Below, piece by piece: positions 22,907 to 33,840 of a DNA stretch of 64,000 nucleotides (positions are counted from its first letter, which is position 1; every line of letters begins with the position of its first letter). The notes beneath the pieces were generated by a model. That model did not search any database. It was not told the origin of the DNA and saw only the letters and a list, made by a program, of their open reading frames with translations. Source of the stretch: Polytrichum commune (taxonomy: Eukaryota; Streptophyta; Polytrichopsida; Polytrichales; Polytrichaceae); the NCBI GenBank assembly GCA_950295325.1, contig OX485803.1, positions 5,456,001-5,520,000 on the forward strand. The letters are read 5' to 3'. A program made the translations under genes and the position numbers.

Positions 22907-25151
22907 TGTTTGCCCTAAACCCCCACCTTTATGCGTCGTAGTCCAGGTGAGGGCTCAGAACTAACACGAGCCTAACTAACCCCCGGATGGCCTTCCCTCA
23001 TGTCCCTTCCAAATTAGTACCACATGCATTTCAAACCCACTGCTTTATTTCAATCAACCCAAGGAATAGTATTCAAGAATACTTTTGCTTAACAAGTAAC
23101 CATCCACTTAAATCCCTAATTTTTACTCTAGCCTATGTTCTTAAAGGACGGCTTAGGGCATCCCCCACCGTTCCCAACTATCTCCCTTCCTAATCTAAAT
23201 CCTAATCCCAATCTATTCCCAATCACCCAACCATTAATTCCAGCTGATCATGTGTGTTTTTGTTAAGACTGTCTCCCCTGATCAAAATGCTGGCCCTTAC
23301 TAGCCCCTGACTCTGCTGGACCGAGGTTACCAATGTTGTCCAGGTTGAATTCGGGTACCTCCTGGAGTCACCCCTAACCCGGCGCTACAAAAACGACTCT
23401 ATCCCCATACATCGATCGATCTACATTCCCCGACTCCATCCGGAGCCGCTTCCACCTTCTGAGTCCTCACTCCTCTTGCGACATTCAGGGCAGGCCCACA
23501 TTGTGTATCGTGAAGGTGAATCAACAAATTCAGCTCCCATTGTAGCCGTCTCCCCTGTTCTCTGCTCGTTCTTCAACCCTTCCGCTTCAGGCTACCCAAG
23601 ATTTGTTCCTCACCACCTACGTACATTGCAGTTCAGTATCATGTATATCACCGTTCACAAATGCAGTGATTCACCTGTGCTCTCACACTCCGGGGATTGC
23701 ACAGCCTTGCACCCGAACTCGCATTTCCTCCTTCACCGATTCACTAATCCCTTCTTCCACAGCCACCCAACCTGGCCATTCGCTTAAGTGCAGCCTTGCG
23801 ACTGCCGCATCACCCAGCTTGATCGACCAACATCCTACTTCAATCCGCTGCTCCCAGTTGAGCCGCTCCTGCGGCGGCTTCCTTCTCCTTCTCCTCCCCC
23901 GTTCCCTCACACACACACCGCTGGGCTCTCCTGGTTCCTGGACCCCCTGCCTCCCTAACTAGAATTCCGCGGCTTATCCTCGGATCAGAAACTACCTAGC
24001 CTTTTACAAACACTAACATATCTGTAACAAACCTCTCACCGGTTTATCACCAACTTCCACACTAACACGTATCAACCCAAAACAATCATAGACCAAGTAG
24101 GTCTTGGTTAAAGCTCAACCACCCGACCATAGGAGAGAGACAAAAGGTGCTCTCTCCTCCCCCGAGCTTCTTCTTATGCCGAAGCACTACTTTTACTTTC
24201 TATCTTTACATATAGTAAAAGTATCATATTCGTAGCTCTATCTTTTAGTCCTACTATGAATCTTCTATCTTTGGTTCTTCTAGAACCTTCTTCCATCTCT
24301 TATCTCAATCTCATTCTTCCAATTGGAATTGTCTAATTCCAATTGGATTCATCCATCCTTCTTTCTAGTTGGAACTCTCTAATTCCAACTAAATTCATCC
24401 ATTCATTCTTCTAGTTGGAATTGTCTAATTCCAACTAGATCCATCTATTCATTAAGAGTTGTCTAACTCCAATGAATAACATTCATCTTTCCAATTCTGG
24501 AGCGGTCCAACTCCAATGCACCTCATCGAAAGTTGTCTAACTCATGTGCACATGTTCTCAATATGGAATGGTCTAATTCCAATGCACTATATGCGGAGCT
24601 GTCTAACTCCAGTGCACATGTTGTCAATCTGGAGTTGTCTAACTCCAATCCATCCATCTTCAACTAGGAGTTGTCTAGCTCTCATCATCCTCCGCTTACA
24701 CACTGGCACATGTGGTTAGAATATTCAATTATCCATCAATATTGGTAGTTACCTTACAATGACACTACCGTCGATGACTAGGTGTCCATACACCCAACCT
24801 CGTCATCATGGTATACATTAAATGTCACATTGTCAATTAGCCTTGTCGTTGAGGACGCCTCGTCATCGTAGGATGGTAACTAGGTGTAGTTACATTACAA
24901 TATCCTAATCCGGTTAAGGAGATTTGGCTTGCGAGCTCAACATTAAAACCAATTTATCCTACCAACCAGTTTTTAAGGTATTACCCGTACTTACCAATCT
25001 AAAACTAGCACCCCAACTATAAGTCAACATAATTCCAAATTCCAAGTTCACACTCTTTTTATGTTTTTTGATAACTTGATAAAAATCCAACCCCACACCC
25101 TAATGATTTTTAAAGATTAAAAACATATGTGGCCTAAATATTGGGCTCACA
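22907..25151 (-). mobile_element. Solo LTR, family A, reverse, with a perfect 5-bp target duplication (2245 bp)
   Basis: On the plus strand it starts TGTTTGCCCTAAAC and ends TTGGGCTCACA. CTCAT is present on both sides (22902-22906 and 25152-25156), which fixes the boundaries. The left part (ACCTTTATGCGTCGTAGTCC) matches the left part of the reverse copy at 14374. It is about 640 bp longer than that copy, and the extra length falls in the hairpin-rich segment around 24128-24780. No internal retroelement domains occur. It abuts, and probably interrupts, the Harbinger pseudogene on its right. Confidence 0.9.
24128..24690. repeat. Array of about ten short hairpins with a GTCT loop, plus flanking hairpins
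   Basis: Between 24319 and 24682 a hairpin recurs with the core GGAATT-GTCT-AATTCC or GGAGTT-GTCT-AACTCC. Two units have perfect 12-bp stems with 4-base loops: 24319-24346 (CCAATTGGAATT) and 24411-24438 (CTAGTTGGAATT). Others are at 24366-24391, 24447-24477, 24499-24514, 24531-24542, 24565-24580, 24595-24610, 24631-24646 and about 24668-24682. Between units both sides of the stem change together (AATT/AATT against AGTT/AACT). Upstream are further stems: GGAGAGA/TCTCTCC (about 24131-24147), ACTTTTACT/AGTAAAAGT (about 24189-24221) and GGTTCT-TCT-AGAACC (about 24275-24289). Confidence 0.8.
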
Positions 25152-25156
25152 CTCAT

Positions 25157-26000
25157 AATACATTCAAGTTTATTTGTGAGAGTTTAGGTCATTATTTGAA
25201 GATAAATGTATGAGAGAGGCAATTTCAATCGAGAGTAAAGTTGCATTTTTATTAAACAATCTTGAAATTGGAAAGACATGGTTTACCACATGATAGGTAT
25301 ATGGGGTTGCCAAAAGTATAATTTCTAAAATTATGAGAAATTCATGTAGATTGGTAAAAGTTCATTTGCAACACACTTTTGTACAATTTCCAAGTCTAGC
25401 TTGATTTAGGATTTTAGCACAAGAATTTGAAGCACTTCATGAATTCCTCATATTATTAGAGCAATTGATGAATCTTACATTCCAATTCTTGCACCTATAA
25501 TTTGAGGATAAAATTATTATTGTTGAAAGTCATTTCACTTGGATATACTACAAGATAATATTGACACAAAATAAGTATTTTGAGATTTCAAATTCAGATG
25601 GACAAGTACCATGCACGACCTGATATTAATTCAACTAACAAATGTTGAAAAATTTTATAAAAATGGTAAACTCTTACCGTATAGGTTGATAAGAGATTGT
25701 GCATATCTAGTGTGGCCATGGATTTACAGCCCATTTAGAGGTTCTGTAGAAGATTTAGAAGATTATAAAGGTATTTGGAATTTTTTTCAAAATTATACTT
25801 GGATGTACATAAAACGTGCTAAACGGAAGGTGGAGAATTATTATGAGAAAGGTTGATGTACCTTTATGACATATGACTAATATTATTGCTACATGTAATG
25901 TGCTATATAATATTTATACAATTAGCAAGGACAAGTTTGATAAAGAATGGACAGAATAAGCAAAAAGACAATTGCAAAACAAATTAGAGAATCTGTTAGT
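25157..26000 (+). pseudogene. PIF/Harbinger transposase (HARBI1-like nuclease) pseudogene
   Basis: Plus-strand blocks, in changing frames, are: TFKFICESLGHYLK (about 25160-25201); DKCMREAISIESKVAFLL (about 25203); VRVHLQHTFVQFPSLA, degraded (about 25360-25405); FEALHEFPHIIRAIDESYIP (about 25428-25487); LLPYRLIRDCAYLVWPWIYS (about 25670); SPFRGSVEDLEDYKGIWNFF; and a tail with NVLYNIYTISKDKFDKEW (to about 25950). This is the layout of plant HARBI1-like nucleases. The first two acidic catalytic positions survive (D in AID at 25467-25469; D in IRDCAY). The third, usually E in a VERAFG-like block, reads I-K-R-A with K at 25812-25814. Stops and frameshifts occur throughout. The protein would have cut and joined Harbinger element ends. 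Its 5' part is missing or lies beyond the adjacent LTR. Confidence 0.75.
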
Positions 26001-28337
26001 ATGAGAAAAACCAAAAATGAAGGCTAAAATGAAAATTATCTATGAAATAAAAGATATTATTACTAACAAAAAATAGTCTAGAGAGATGTGAAGAAGTTGA
26101 CAAAGAGACTGAAATCTTATAGATAAAAGAAATAAAAGAAATAATTTGTTTTTGATAATTTTTTAAGAAATGTATAAAATTTTGGAAAGAATGAAACATT
26201 AAATTTCAAGATATGATTATTGAATCTAACATGAGTGAATGATTAGATACTATTTATGTATTGATGTTGCAATATGAGCATCCGTATTGTTCAATAAATT
26301 TGTTGTATCTTGAAAAAAATGCTATCAAAGTAGATTTTTTTTATATACTATTTGTTCCAAAAATCCTTGTCTTGAAATTCCTTCTTTTTGACTTTAAAGT
26401 ACTTGCAGGTGGATTCTCCTCATCTGAATTTGTGTAGTATGTCTTGATTGCCTTATTGCTAGTTATCCTTTAAACCCTTGTTGGTATTTGACTAACTACA
26501 CTTGTATGATGTCTATTTCACATAGACATCTGCTCATTGCAATGCTATTCACATCTATCTTGTCCTAAAATTATATTTGTACGTTTATTATTTTTGTATT
26601 CAATCCAAATACCTTATATGTTTTCTTGCAAGCTAGTATTTCTCAAATTAAATGTTTTTGAAAACATACAAGCATAAAACTTAATCCAAACATTCATTGC
26701 TACCCACACATAACACTAGAAATTAGAATAGACTAACATTGGATTAAATACAATGTGTCCAAAACTCTATCAACTTGATGGAAAAGACTCAATGGTCTAA
26801 GCCATTATAAAGTCCTTGTCCTAGAGCTATGAGGTCACAAATTTGATTTCTCACTCGTGCACTATGTGCTAACAACAATGGGGAAAAATGGGGCCCAAGC
26901 CAAGAAGCAAAGGTGAAGATCTTTTAAAATGTCCAAGTATCCCTATATGAATTTGACTTTTTGGATTTTTCAAATTTTCATTTCAAACAAACTATTGTGT
27001 ACTTTGTTTTCTTATTGATTTTGTAATTTTTTTCTTCCATCTCACTACAGATTGAAATGAGGGTTCAATTTAATATTCTTGCCATTTAATAGGGACTTTC
27101 GCCTTCTAAATCGTCTAATTTACTTGCATCATTTGTGCCTTCTTCATAGGTGTTCTTTTCAATTTTGAAATTGATTTCCTACCTTCTCCCTTCGTAATAT
27201 GTTATTCATTCATGGTCGCATCTCCTGAATCTTTGATATTAAGTGACATTTGTGATCCAATTATTCTAATTTTACATCATGAAATAACAAAAAAATTGCT
27301 CAAATTCTACATACCAATCATGCAATCAAAATTGTGATTGATTTAATGTCATCTAAGAAGAATTTTGGCTTCATTGTTGGGTTTCGGAACCACTACCATT
27401 GTGTGAGAAACCTGCTATTGAGGACAAACAATTATAAAAATTTATAAATCAATAAAAAAAATATCTACTACAAAAACACATACTAGCAAGCTCTAGAAAG
27501 TTGAAGTTGTGGACAGTTGGGAGAAACAACTGTCTATCATGTCTTTAACTATCTATCCTAGAAAAATTATTGTTGGACAAAAATATCAAAATAACCCTGT
27601 CAACCAATGACAATTGTTTGATTGTCATGTTTAGTTGGAATTTGTATCAAGCCTACCTCTTCAAGGTGGGCTTGCCACAAGTTTTGGCAGACCATAAAAC
27701 CTTATCCATAGTTTGTCATGTAGGACTCCACATGGACTTTCATCCATGAAATTTTCTTTGGGCCTATAGGCCTTAATATCTAGTATGATTTGAACTTGGA
27801 TGTTCTCCACCTTTTTGACCAATGAGAGCTCTTAGATTGCAATGGTCATGAGCCTCCAACCTTGCGCATGAAGTGGCCCTGAGTACATTAACTGGCAGTT
27901 TGTGTTTTCATTTAGATTGTTTAGAATAAGGCCGACACACATGAATAGGACTAACTATACAAAGATGAGACCAACATTGCATCGCATAGGATACTCCCAA
28001 GTCTCAAACCAAATTTAACATGGCATACATTGTTCATTGATTTAACATAGCGTTTATAGTTTAAGTCAAATAACACAAATAGCTACATAGTGAGACCCAA
28101 CTTAAATGAAAGTACAACATACTTGGGAGGGGCATGATTTAACTTCCTCCCCCCCTCATGGTCGATGTTGTGAATGGAGGTTCATTTATGACATCTACAA
28201 TCACATACTACCTAGAATTACAAAATGCATAAATTTTATTTTCACAAATGAAGTCTCAAATAGGTTTGAGCAATTTTGCTTGATAGAAATCTACATGTTG
28301 AGTGGAAAACATTTTAGCATGGCATAAATCCCAATAG
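26001..28337. other. AT-rich stretch without a gene; possible SINE at 26745-26900
   Basis: Very AT-rich with no coding motif. At about 26780-26865 the words TGGTCTAAGCC and, ~50 bases on, GAGGTCACAAATTTGATTTC resemble the A and B boxes of a tRNA-derived SINE, but the B box is degenerate and no tail is evident, so this is only a suggestion. A block at 27795-27885 is repeated at 50 kb. Confidence 0.35.
27795..27885. repeat. Dispersed repeat shared with 50535-50625
   Basis: Both places carry CACCTTTTTGACCAATGAGAG-like text, then a TTG(C/T)..GGTCA(T/C)G(A/G)GC block, then GAAG(T/C)GGCCCTGAG. At 50 kb the block forms one arm of a larger inverted repeat. Here only one arm is seen. Confidence 0.6.
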
Positions 28338-28605
28338 CAAGGGCGAAGCCAACATTTTGACATAGGGAGGGCTGACCTTAGAATATGGAAATATCCAATG
28401 TATATTTTAATTTCAATTTCAATAGGTGATCAAATTTGAGATTTGGACTCGTCGAGCTGACATACGCATAATTTGTTTGATAATGTCAGTAAAATCCAAA
28501 CCTTTGGCAACAAAGGGAAGCCTGCAAGGGGGGGGGGGGGGTTGAGAATTTCCTTCAATGTCAAGGGGGGTTGAGCCCCCCTAGCCCCCCCTGGCTTCGC
28601 CCTTG
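28338..28605. mobile_element. hAT-like MITE, 268 bp
   Basis: The ends are perfect inverted repeats: CAAGGGCGAAGCCA at the left, TGGCTTCGCCCTTG at the right, extending outward to TAG/CTA for 17 bp. TIRs of the type CA(A/G)GGGCG(A/G)AGCC are typical of plant hAT MITEs. The flanking octamers are CCCAATAG and CTAAGTAG (5 of 8 identical), compatible with an aged 8-bp duplication. The interior has a 14-base G tract (28528-28541). No transposase is encoded. Confidence 0.75.
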
Positions 28606-29472
28606 CTAAGTAGTGAAGTCTTGTTTGTTCACCGACTGTTTAAACTCCACAAATGTGTCCTATTAAGCCTCGTCTAGCATTGGAAGTTACATGGTGCTTT
28701 AATTATTTGCATAGTATAAAATCCTTCACTTAAATAGGATAATATGCACATCAAAGAACAATATACGTCACTTACTTGGTAAACAATGCATTTCTCAAGC
28801 AAAGTTAGGATGGGGTTATAACACTACATAACATTTAATGGTCACCGACATCAATACGAAAATTTGTTGCACTTATTGTGGATGATTGTATGAAGTTGAA
28901 ATCCAGAGTAAGATGTTACATTCTTGCACAAATACAAGTAACAAGTTCCACTTGCTAGCATAAACAAAGTACATGTTTTTCCATATGGCCTCATCGTATG
29001 GCAAAGGACGTTGTTTATGTGGAATAGAAATTTGGACATGTAAAATTAGTGAGTGCATGACACTCAAGATAGCAAAGCCCACAAAAATGTCATAAAATGA
29101 GGGCAATTGAATGCATGGCCTTGAAAAAGGGAAAGAAAAGTAAACCTATGCCAACAAATATTGTCTTTGGGAAATGGATAAATATATAGCATGATGTATT
29201 CTTTCACACTTGATAATTTTAGGGAATTTATATTACCTTCTTCTAATTATGAGTTGATTTTTAGATGAGAAATGTTTAATTTTTATTATAATACTTTTGG
29301 TTCTATATGCGTAATTTAAACTCACTAAGAAGATTAAACGGCAAGAATCATCAAACTTGATATGATTTAAATATATGCTGTAAACTTCTAGTGTAAATCT
29401 TTACCATACAATAATTACAAAAAAAAACCATGGGTATTTCAACTTATACGATATAGTGATGTATGACGTGTC
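28606..29472. other. No gene seen
   Basis: AT-rich non-coding DNA. Two overlapping short reverse open frames around 28851-29106 have no recognisable motif. Confidence 0.5.
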
Positions 29473-30268
29473 GTGTCGTGACGGACCCCTCCGTCACGAC
29501 ACAATAGGGTCCACGTAGGGTCAACCTAGGGGGAAGCTAGTAGGGTGGGTAAAATACTTACCTTCTTGCCAAGGTGGCGTCCTATGTGGCAGAAAAGGCC
29601 GACGTGGACGTGGATATGCCTAGCGCTAGGTAAACCATTTTGCCATTATGTTTATCATTCTGTTAAAATCAAAGTAGTAAAATATGACTAAGGAGGGTGT
29701 GGGGCGGACGGGTCGGGAACAATTCCCCCCCCCCCCCCTCCGGACGGGGGTTGGGAATGGGGGCGGGAACGGGAACGGGGCGGACGGGGGAGGGATTTTT
29801 TATTTTTATTTTTATTTTTTTTGCGGGCGGGGGTTGGGAACGGGGGCGGACGGGGGGGGGGGGGGGGGGGGGAACGGAGCGGACGGGGGTGGATGGGGTC
29901 GGGAACATGGTTTTTTTTTTTTTTTTTTTTTTTGGTTTGCGGACGGGGGTTGGGAACGGGGGCGGACGGCGGGGAGCGGAGCGGACGGGGTCGGGAACGG
30001 GGGCGGACGGGGGGGGGGGAACGGGGCGGATGGGGGGGGGGCGGACGGGTGCTAGTAATTTTTTCCCCACTTTACCTCTACTTTGCTGACATGTCATCAC
30101 ACGTGGACATCTTACATCCTACGTGTCCGAAATGGGGTAATGTAATTACACACAGAATTCGGTAAAATTCAAGTCCGTCAGGATAAAGACAACATCCGGC
30201 ATAATGTCGTGACGGATACGTGTCGTGACGGCAGGACATTATGTCGAGATTAGCCTCCGTCACGACAC
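29473..30268. mobile_element. Palindrome-bounded element with a G-rich core (~796 bp)
   Basis: At the left, GTGTCGTGACGG (29473-29484) pairs with CCGTCACGACAC (29491-29502): a perfect 12-bp stem with a 6-base loop. At the right, the same two 12-mers recur at 30220-30231 and 30257-30268 with a 25-base loop, and a further partial copy (TGTCGTGACGGAT) lies at about 30205. Both outer palindromes are followed by AATAG, giving a 20-bp direct repeat. Between them lies a G-rich minisatellite. The architecture suggests a foldback-type or other palindrome-ended mobile element. No family is recognised. Confidence 0.55.
29697..30053. repeat. G-rich minisatellite with long homopolymers
   Basis: Irregular repeats of GCGGACGGGGGTTGGGAACG and GGGGGCGGACGGGG, interrupted by C14 (29725-29738), G21 (29852-29872) and T-runs (about 29808-29820 and 29911-29933). 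The strand asymmetry (G on plus) and many GGG runs give dense G-quadruplex potential. The long glycine/proline open frames here are artefacts of composition. Confidence 0.9.
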
Positions 30269-32739
30269 AATAGACAACCCTGCGTTCACATTGCTTCCTG
30301 TGAGCAAGAATTCTTCCCATCCCTTGATTGCGTACTAGTCCGGGTGGGGAATCCTCATTCACACATACTAGGTTACCACTTACACATGCATCTTCATTCC
30401 ATTTGAGTGTGAATGGAGTGGTGTGCATAACACTTTTTTTTTCCTTTTTATTAAGAACATGCAAGCATTTACAAATACTTGGGGTTTACACAGTGTATGT
30501 GCAACACTTACAAAGTCGCTGAAACACTACTCCTTAATATCCTAGGGTTCAGCTGCCTAATATGACAATAAATCATTTCTACTTGAGCAGTCAACAATGT
30601 TCATAGTCCCACCCATTGTCTTAACGTTCCTTGCACTAGTTGCCCCTGCCCGCATTCGAGCAAAGTTGAATGTCTCTTGTAGTGCCGGTCAGGGCTACCC
30701 CCCTGAACTGCAACAACATGCACCCTGCTACCACTAAGCCACTCCCTTCCCTTGCGGAAGTGCCTAGGGAAGGCCAAGAACCATAGTTTGGAAACAACAA
30801 CAGCTTGCCTAGTCGATGGCAGCAACCTGCCACATCCCACAACCGACTTGCCCCTGACTCCCTCTCGCCACTGCACCCACAATTGAATTTTCCACACACA
30901 CCCCAAGCACTCAACAGGAACTTAGTGTCATCAACATCTCCTATAACATGACAAGCTTGAGTGTAGCCTACTCCAGCAAGGGCCTCTGAGCGGTGCCCAA
31001 CTTCGTGATGATCCAACCTCGTTCACCCTCCATGACAACTAAGGGAACCAAAATCTCACCACGGACTTCCCTAACTACTGCACCTAATGAGAGCAAGTGC
31101 GCGGATGGACACAAACTAATGAAGATCCCCTATTCCAACATGTATCTAAACAACACGACATGAATACAAACAATGAATAAAGAAAACACCAACACAATGA
31201 GGGTGTGCCATGTACTATTCCTTAATGATCAACCTCGTTACACCATATCTAAGAGCTACCAGTAGGGCTGGAGAAAAGGACACAAAATAGGAGAGCACAC
31301 GGTGCAGCCCAATGAACACAAACTAGGATGCATCTAATTGGTGCGGAAACGAGAGAGTGCGGTGATAATTTCCCATTCCATAGTTCAAATGAAGAGGAGC
31401 TTGCCTTCTGATTAGCTGCTACCGACCCACATTGAGCAAGCCACCGGGAGCAAAATGGAAAGCTCAGAATGCCATGTTCAACGTTACACACTACTTTACC
31501 TCCTGGAGACCAACCATCACACGTCACTACACGGGAGGTGATGTGTTGAACCTACTCACTAGTGCAGTGAAGTTGAGGCCCCTACGATGCCCCTTGACAA
31601 TCCGCACAGGCATGTGCAGCCCCTGCGGCAATCTCCTAAGGGTTCGTTCACTCTTCATTTACCCTTACAGTTGGTATAATAATATAGAAGAGCAACAAAG
31701 CGATTTGCTTCTCCCGGCACCCAAGGGATGCATTCGCACATCTCTCCAATTCATGCACCCTACATGCTCAATCTCACTCCCCCTCGAGCCAACTGACTCA
31801 ATTAAAGGAAAACGAGGCAAGCTAATTGAAGAAAGTGGTGGCCGCCATCAACTAGACCCTATATTCATTAATTCCTTTTCCATCTACCAGTCAACTCACT
31901 TTAACAAATTCCAAGATTTTACTGCTATTGCAATGGCAGCCACATCAACCCACACAAAACCAATGCAAAAAACAAAACATGTGCAACTAGGTTCCTGGAG
32001 GTAGAATACAGTCTTATTTCCCGAGGAATGCGAACACCGAACTCCAACGATGACAAACCCCTGGTTGTTTAGGGCATCACTGTAGTCCCCCGAAAAGAAT
32101 CGTCGTTGCTGAGATTGCTCATATCACTCTCCTCCTTCACTTCATTGCTCATTCAACTGCCCGTTCATCCGCTATCCACGCCTTAGCCCAACGCCAAGGC
32201 TCTTTTGGCAGCAGTTTCCATCTCCTAGCGTTTCCAGATCTGACTACAATTGCATGTTGCTTCCTCTCACGAAGGTTCAACATGAGGTCGCCCCTGTGTG
32301 GACGCTAGGGCTCTGGTTCTAATCCCTGCACCTCAAGCGTTAGCTTCCACAAGAGGCTAGGATCCTTCCAAGGTAAGGTGCCCTGGTCCTAATTTTTACC
32401 AAAGCACTAAAGCCAGAGCATCTTGGGATGGTTTCCTTCTCCTTCTTGCGGTGACTTCCAAGTCCCAACTAAGATCTCTCTCCTTAACACCTATCCCAAC
32501 CCCACCACACTCTCGGAGCTTCACCGCACCACCGCACAGGAGCCTCCTACTCACTCTCGCTTGGGAACGCTAGAATTCATATGATTTTGGTAGGGCTTCT
32601 GCCTCCTCACCATTCTTCTCTACCTTGTTGCTCCTCCATCTTGATGCCAAGACCATAATTTTTTGCATTGTGGACAAATCAAAGTTGGTTCTACAACTTC
32701 AATTTTCATTTTAAATTTCTTTGAAGTGATGCTCACAGT
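30269..32739. other. GC-richer stretch, probable mobile-element DNA, no confirmed gene
   Basis: Composition resembles the interior of the solo LTRs, and CTAGTCCGGGTGGGGA at about 30338 recalls the family A tail. I could not find LTR termini or a target duplication. The longest open frame of the window lies here (31432-32004). Confidence 0.35.
31432..32004 (+). other. Open frame of 190 codons, unrecognised
   Basis: This is the longest uninterrupted frame in the window. It opens with a TTG-type codon; the first ATG comes about 14 codons in. The composition is rich in S, T, P, H and R, without a signal peptide, repeats or any motif that I recognise. It lies in DNA that looks LTR-like, where GC content lengthens random frames. 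I judge it more likely chance or element-derived than a host gene. Confidence 0.15.
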
Positions 32740-33840
32740 GCATTCTAGGGACTTCCCATGGCTTTAATAAAATGCCCCAATGTTCAAAAATTGTTGTCTT
32801 GGTGCCAAGACTATAAATTCCATGGACCTCGCAATGCCATGTATGGGCCTTTTGGAAGGGGACATGGATTATTGACTAACCCATCCATCCTAAATAAATT
32901 GATATTTCGAAGGGCTCTTGAAGGCCTTGAATGTGGGGAAAAAAATCAAAAAAACAATTCATTTCTTAAAATTGTCGTCACAACACGGTGACAACAATTT
33001 CCATGATTTTGAATGAGTTTTTTTTGTTTCTTTCTTCCCCCATTCAAGCCTTTTTAAGTTTCTTTAAAAACTTCAATGTGCCTCCAAATGTCAAGTATGA
33101 GCCTCTTGTTGTGTGGAGGGGGGCCATGGGTTGATGATAAACTCCTCCATCCACAACATCCAAATTTTGGAAAGGCCTTTGAAGGGGCTGGATTGTGGAG
33201 AAATAACCAAAAATAAATAATCCAATATTTTAGAAATTGTTATCTCGGTGCCGATATGACAATTTATTCTAGAGTTTTGGAATTTTTTTGTTCTTTTCCC
33301 CATTCAAGCCCTTTCAATGGCCGTTAAAAAAATCAATGGACCACGGAATGCAAACTATGAACCTCTTGTTGTGCCCCTCCAATTATAAAATTAATTGATT
33401 TTGAAGGGCCATAGTGTAGGATAAATAACCTTCAAACATTCACCTAAAATTTTGGAAATTATTGTCTTAGCATTGATATGACAATTTCCAAATTTATAAA
33501 CCTTCTTCTTTGATATTATTTTCCAAATTTTGGCCTCTTCAAGTGCCCTTGGGGTTTGGTTTTGTTGGCTCAAGTGCATGAGGGGGTTAGCTTATGTGAC
33601 TTTCTCTCATCATTGTAGTCCTCCCTTATCTATATGAGCACCCTAACATCCCATAAGGGGCTCCCTCGAGATGGTTAAATAAGTGTCCTTAAGAGCCATT
33701 AATGGACCCCATATGCCAAGTATGAGCATCTTGTTGTGTGGAGGAGTTGCCCAGATTGATAACCAACCACTCCATCCAAAAGTAATGGACTTTTAAAGGG
33801 CCTTTGAAGGAGCCAAAATGTGTTAAACAAAAAAAAAATT
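32740..33840. repeat. Degenerate tandem repeat, period ~255 bp, about four units
   Basis: Homologous marks recur: ATGTATGGGCCTTTTGG (about 32839), AAGTATGAGCCTCTTGTTG (about 33091), AACTATGAACCTCTTGTTG (about 33351) and AAGTATGAGCATCTTGTTG (about 33717). Spacings are 252, 260 and 366. Each unit has an imperfect palindrome such as AAATTGT..TCGGTGCCGA..ACAATTT (about 33234-33265). No coding frame is conserved across units. Confidence 0.75.

Noticed and set aside
24319-24682. CRISPR-like array
   Set aside because: Units are unequal in spacing, repeats are short and imperfect, there are no cas genes, and the context is a plant LTR.
26745-26900. tRNA gene or SINE
   Set aside because: No tRNA cloverleaf can be formed and the B box is degenerate. 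It is mentioned only as a weak SINE possibility inside the AT-rich stretch.
29684-30165. Long glycine- or proline-rich open frames on both strands (up to 143 codons)
   Set aside because: They are produced by the G-rich minisatellite and homopolymer runs. Frames overlap on both strands, with no initiation context and no domain.
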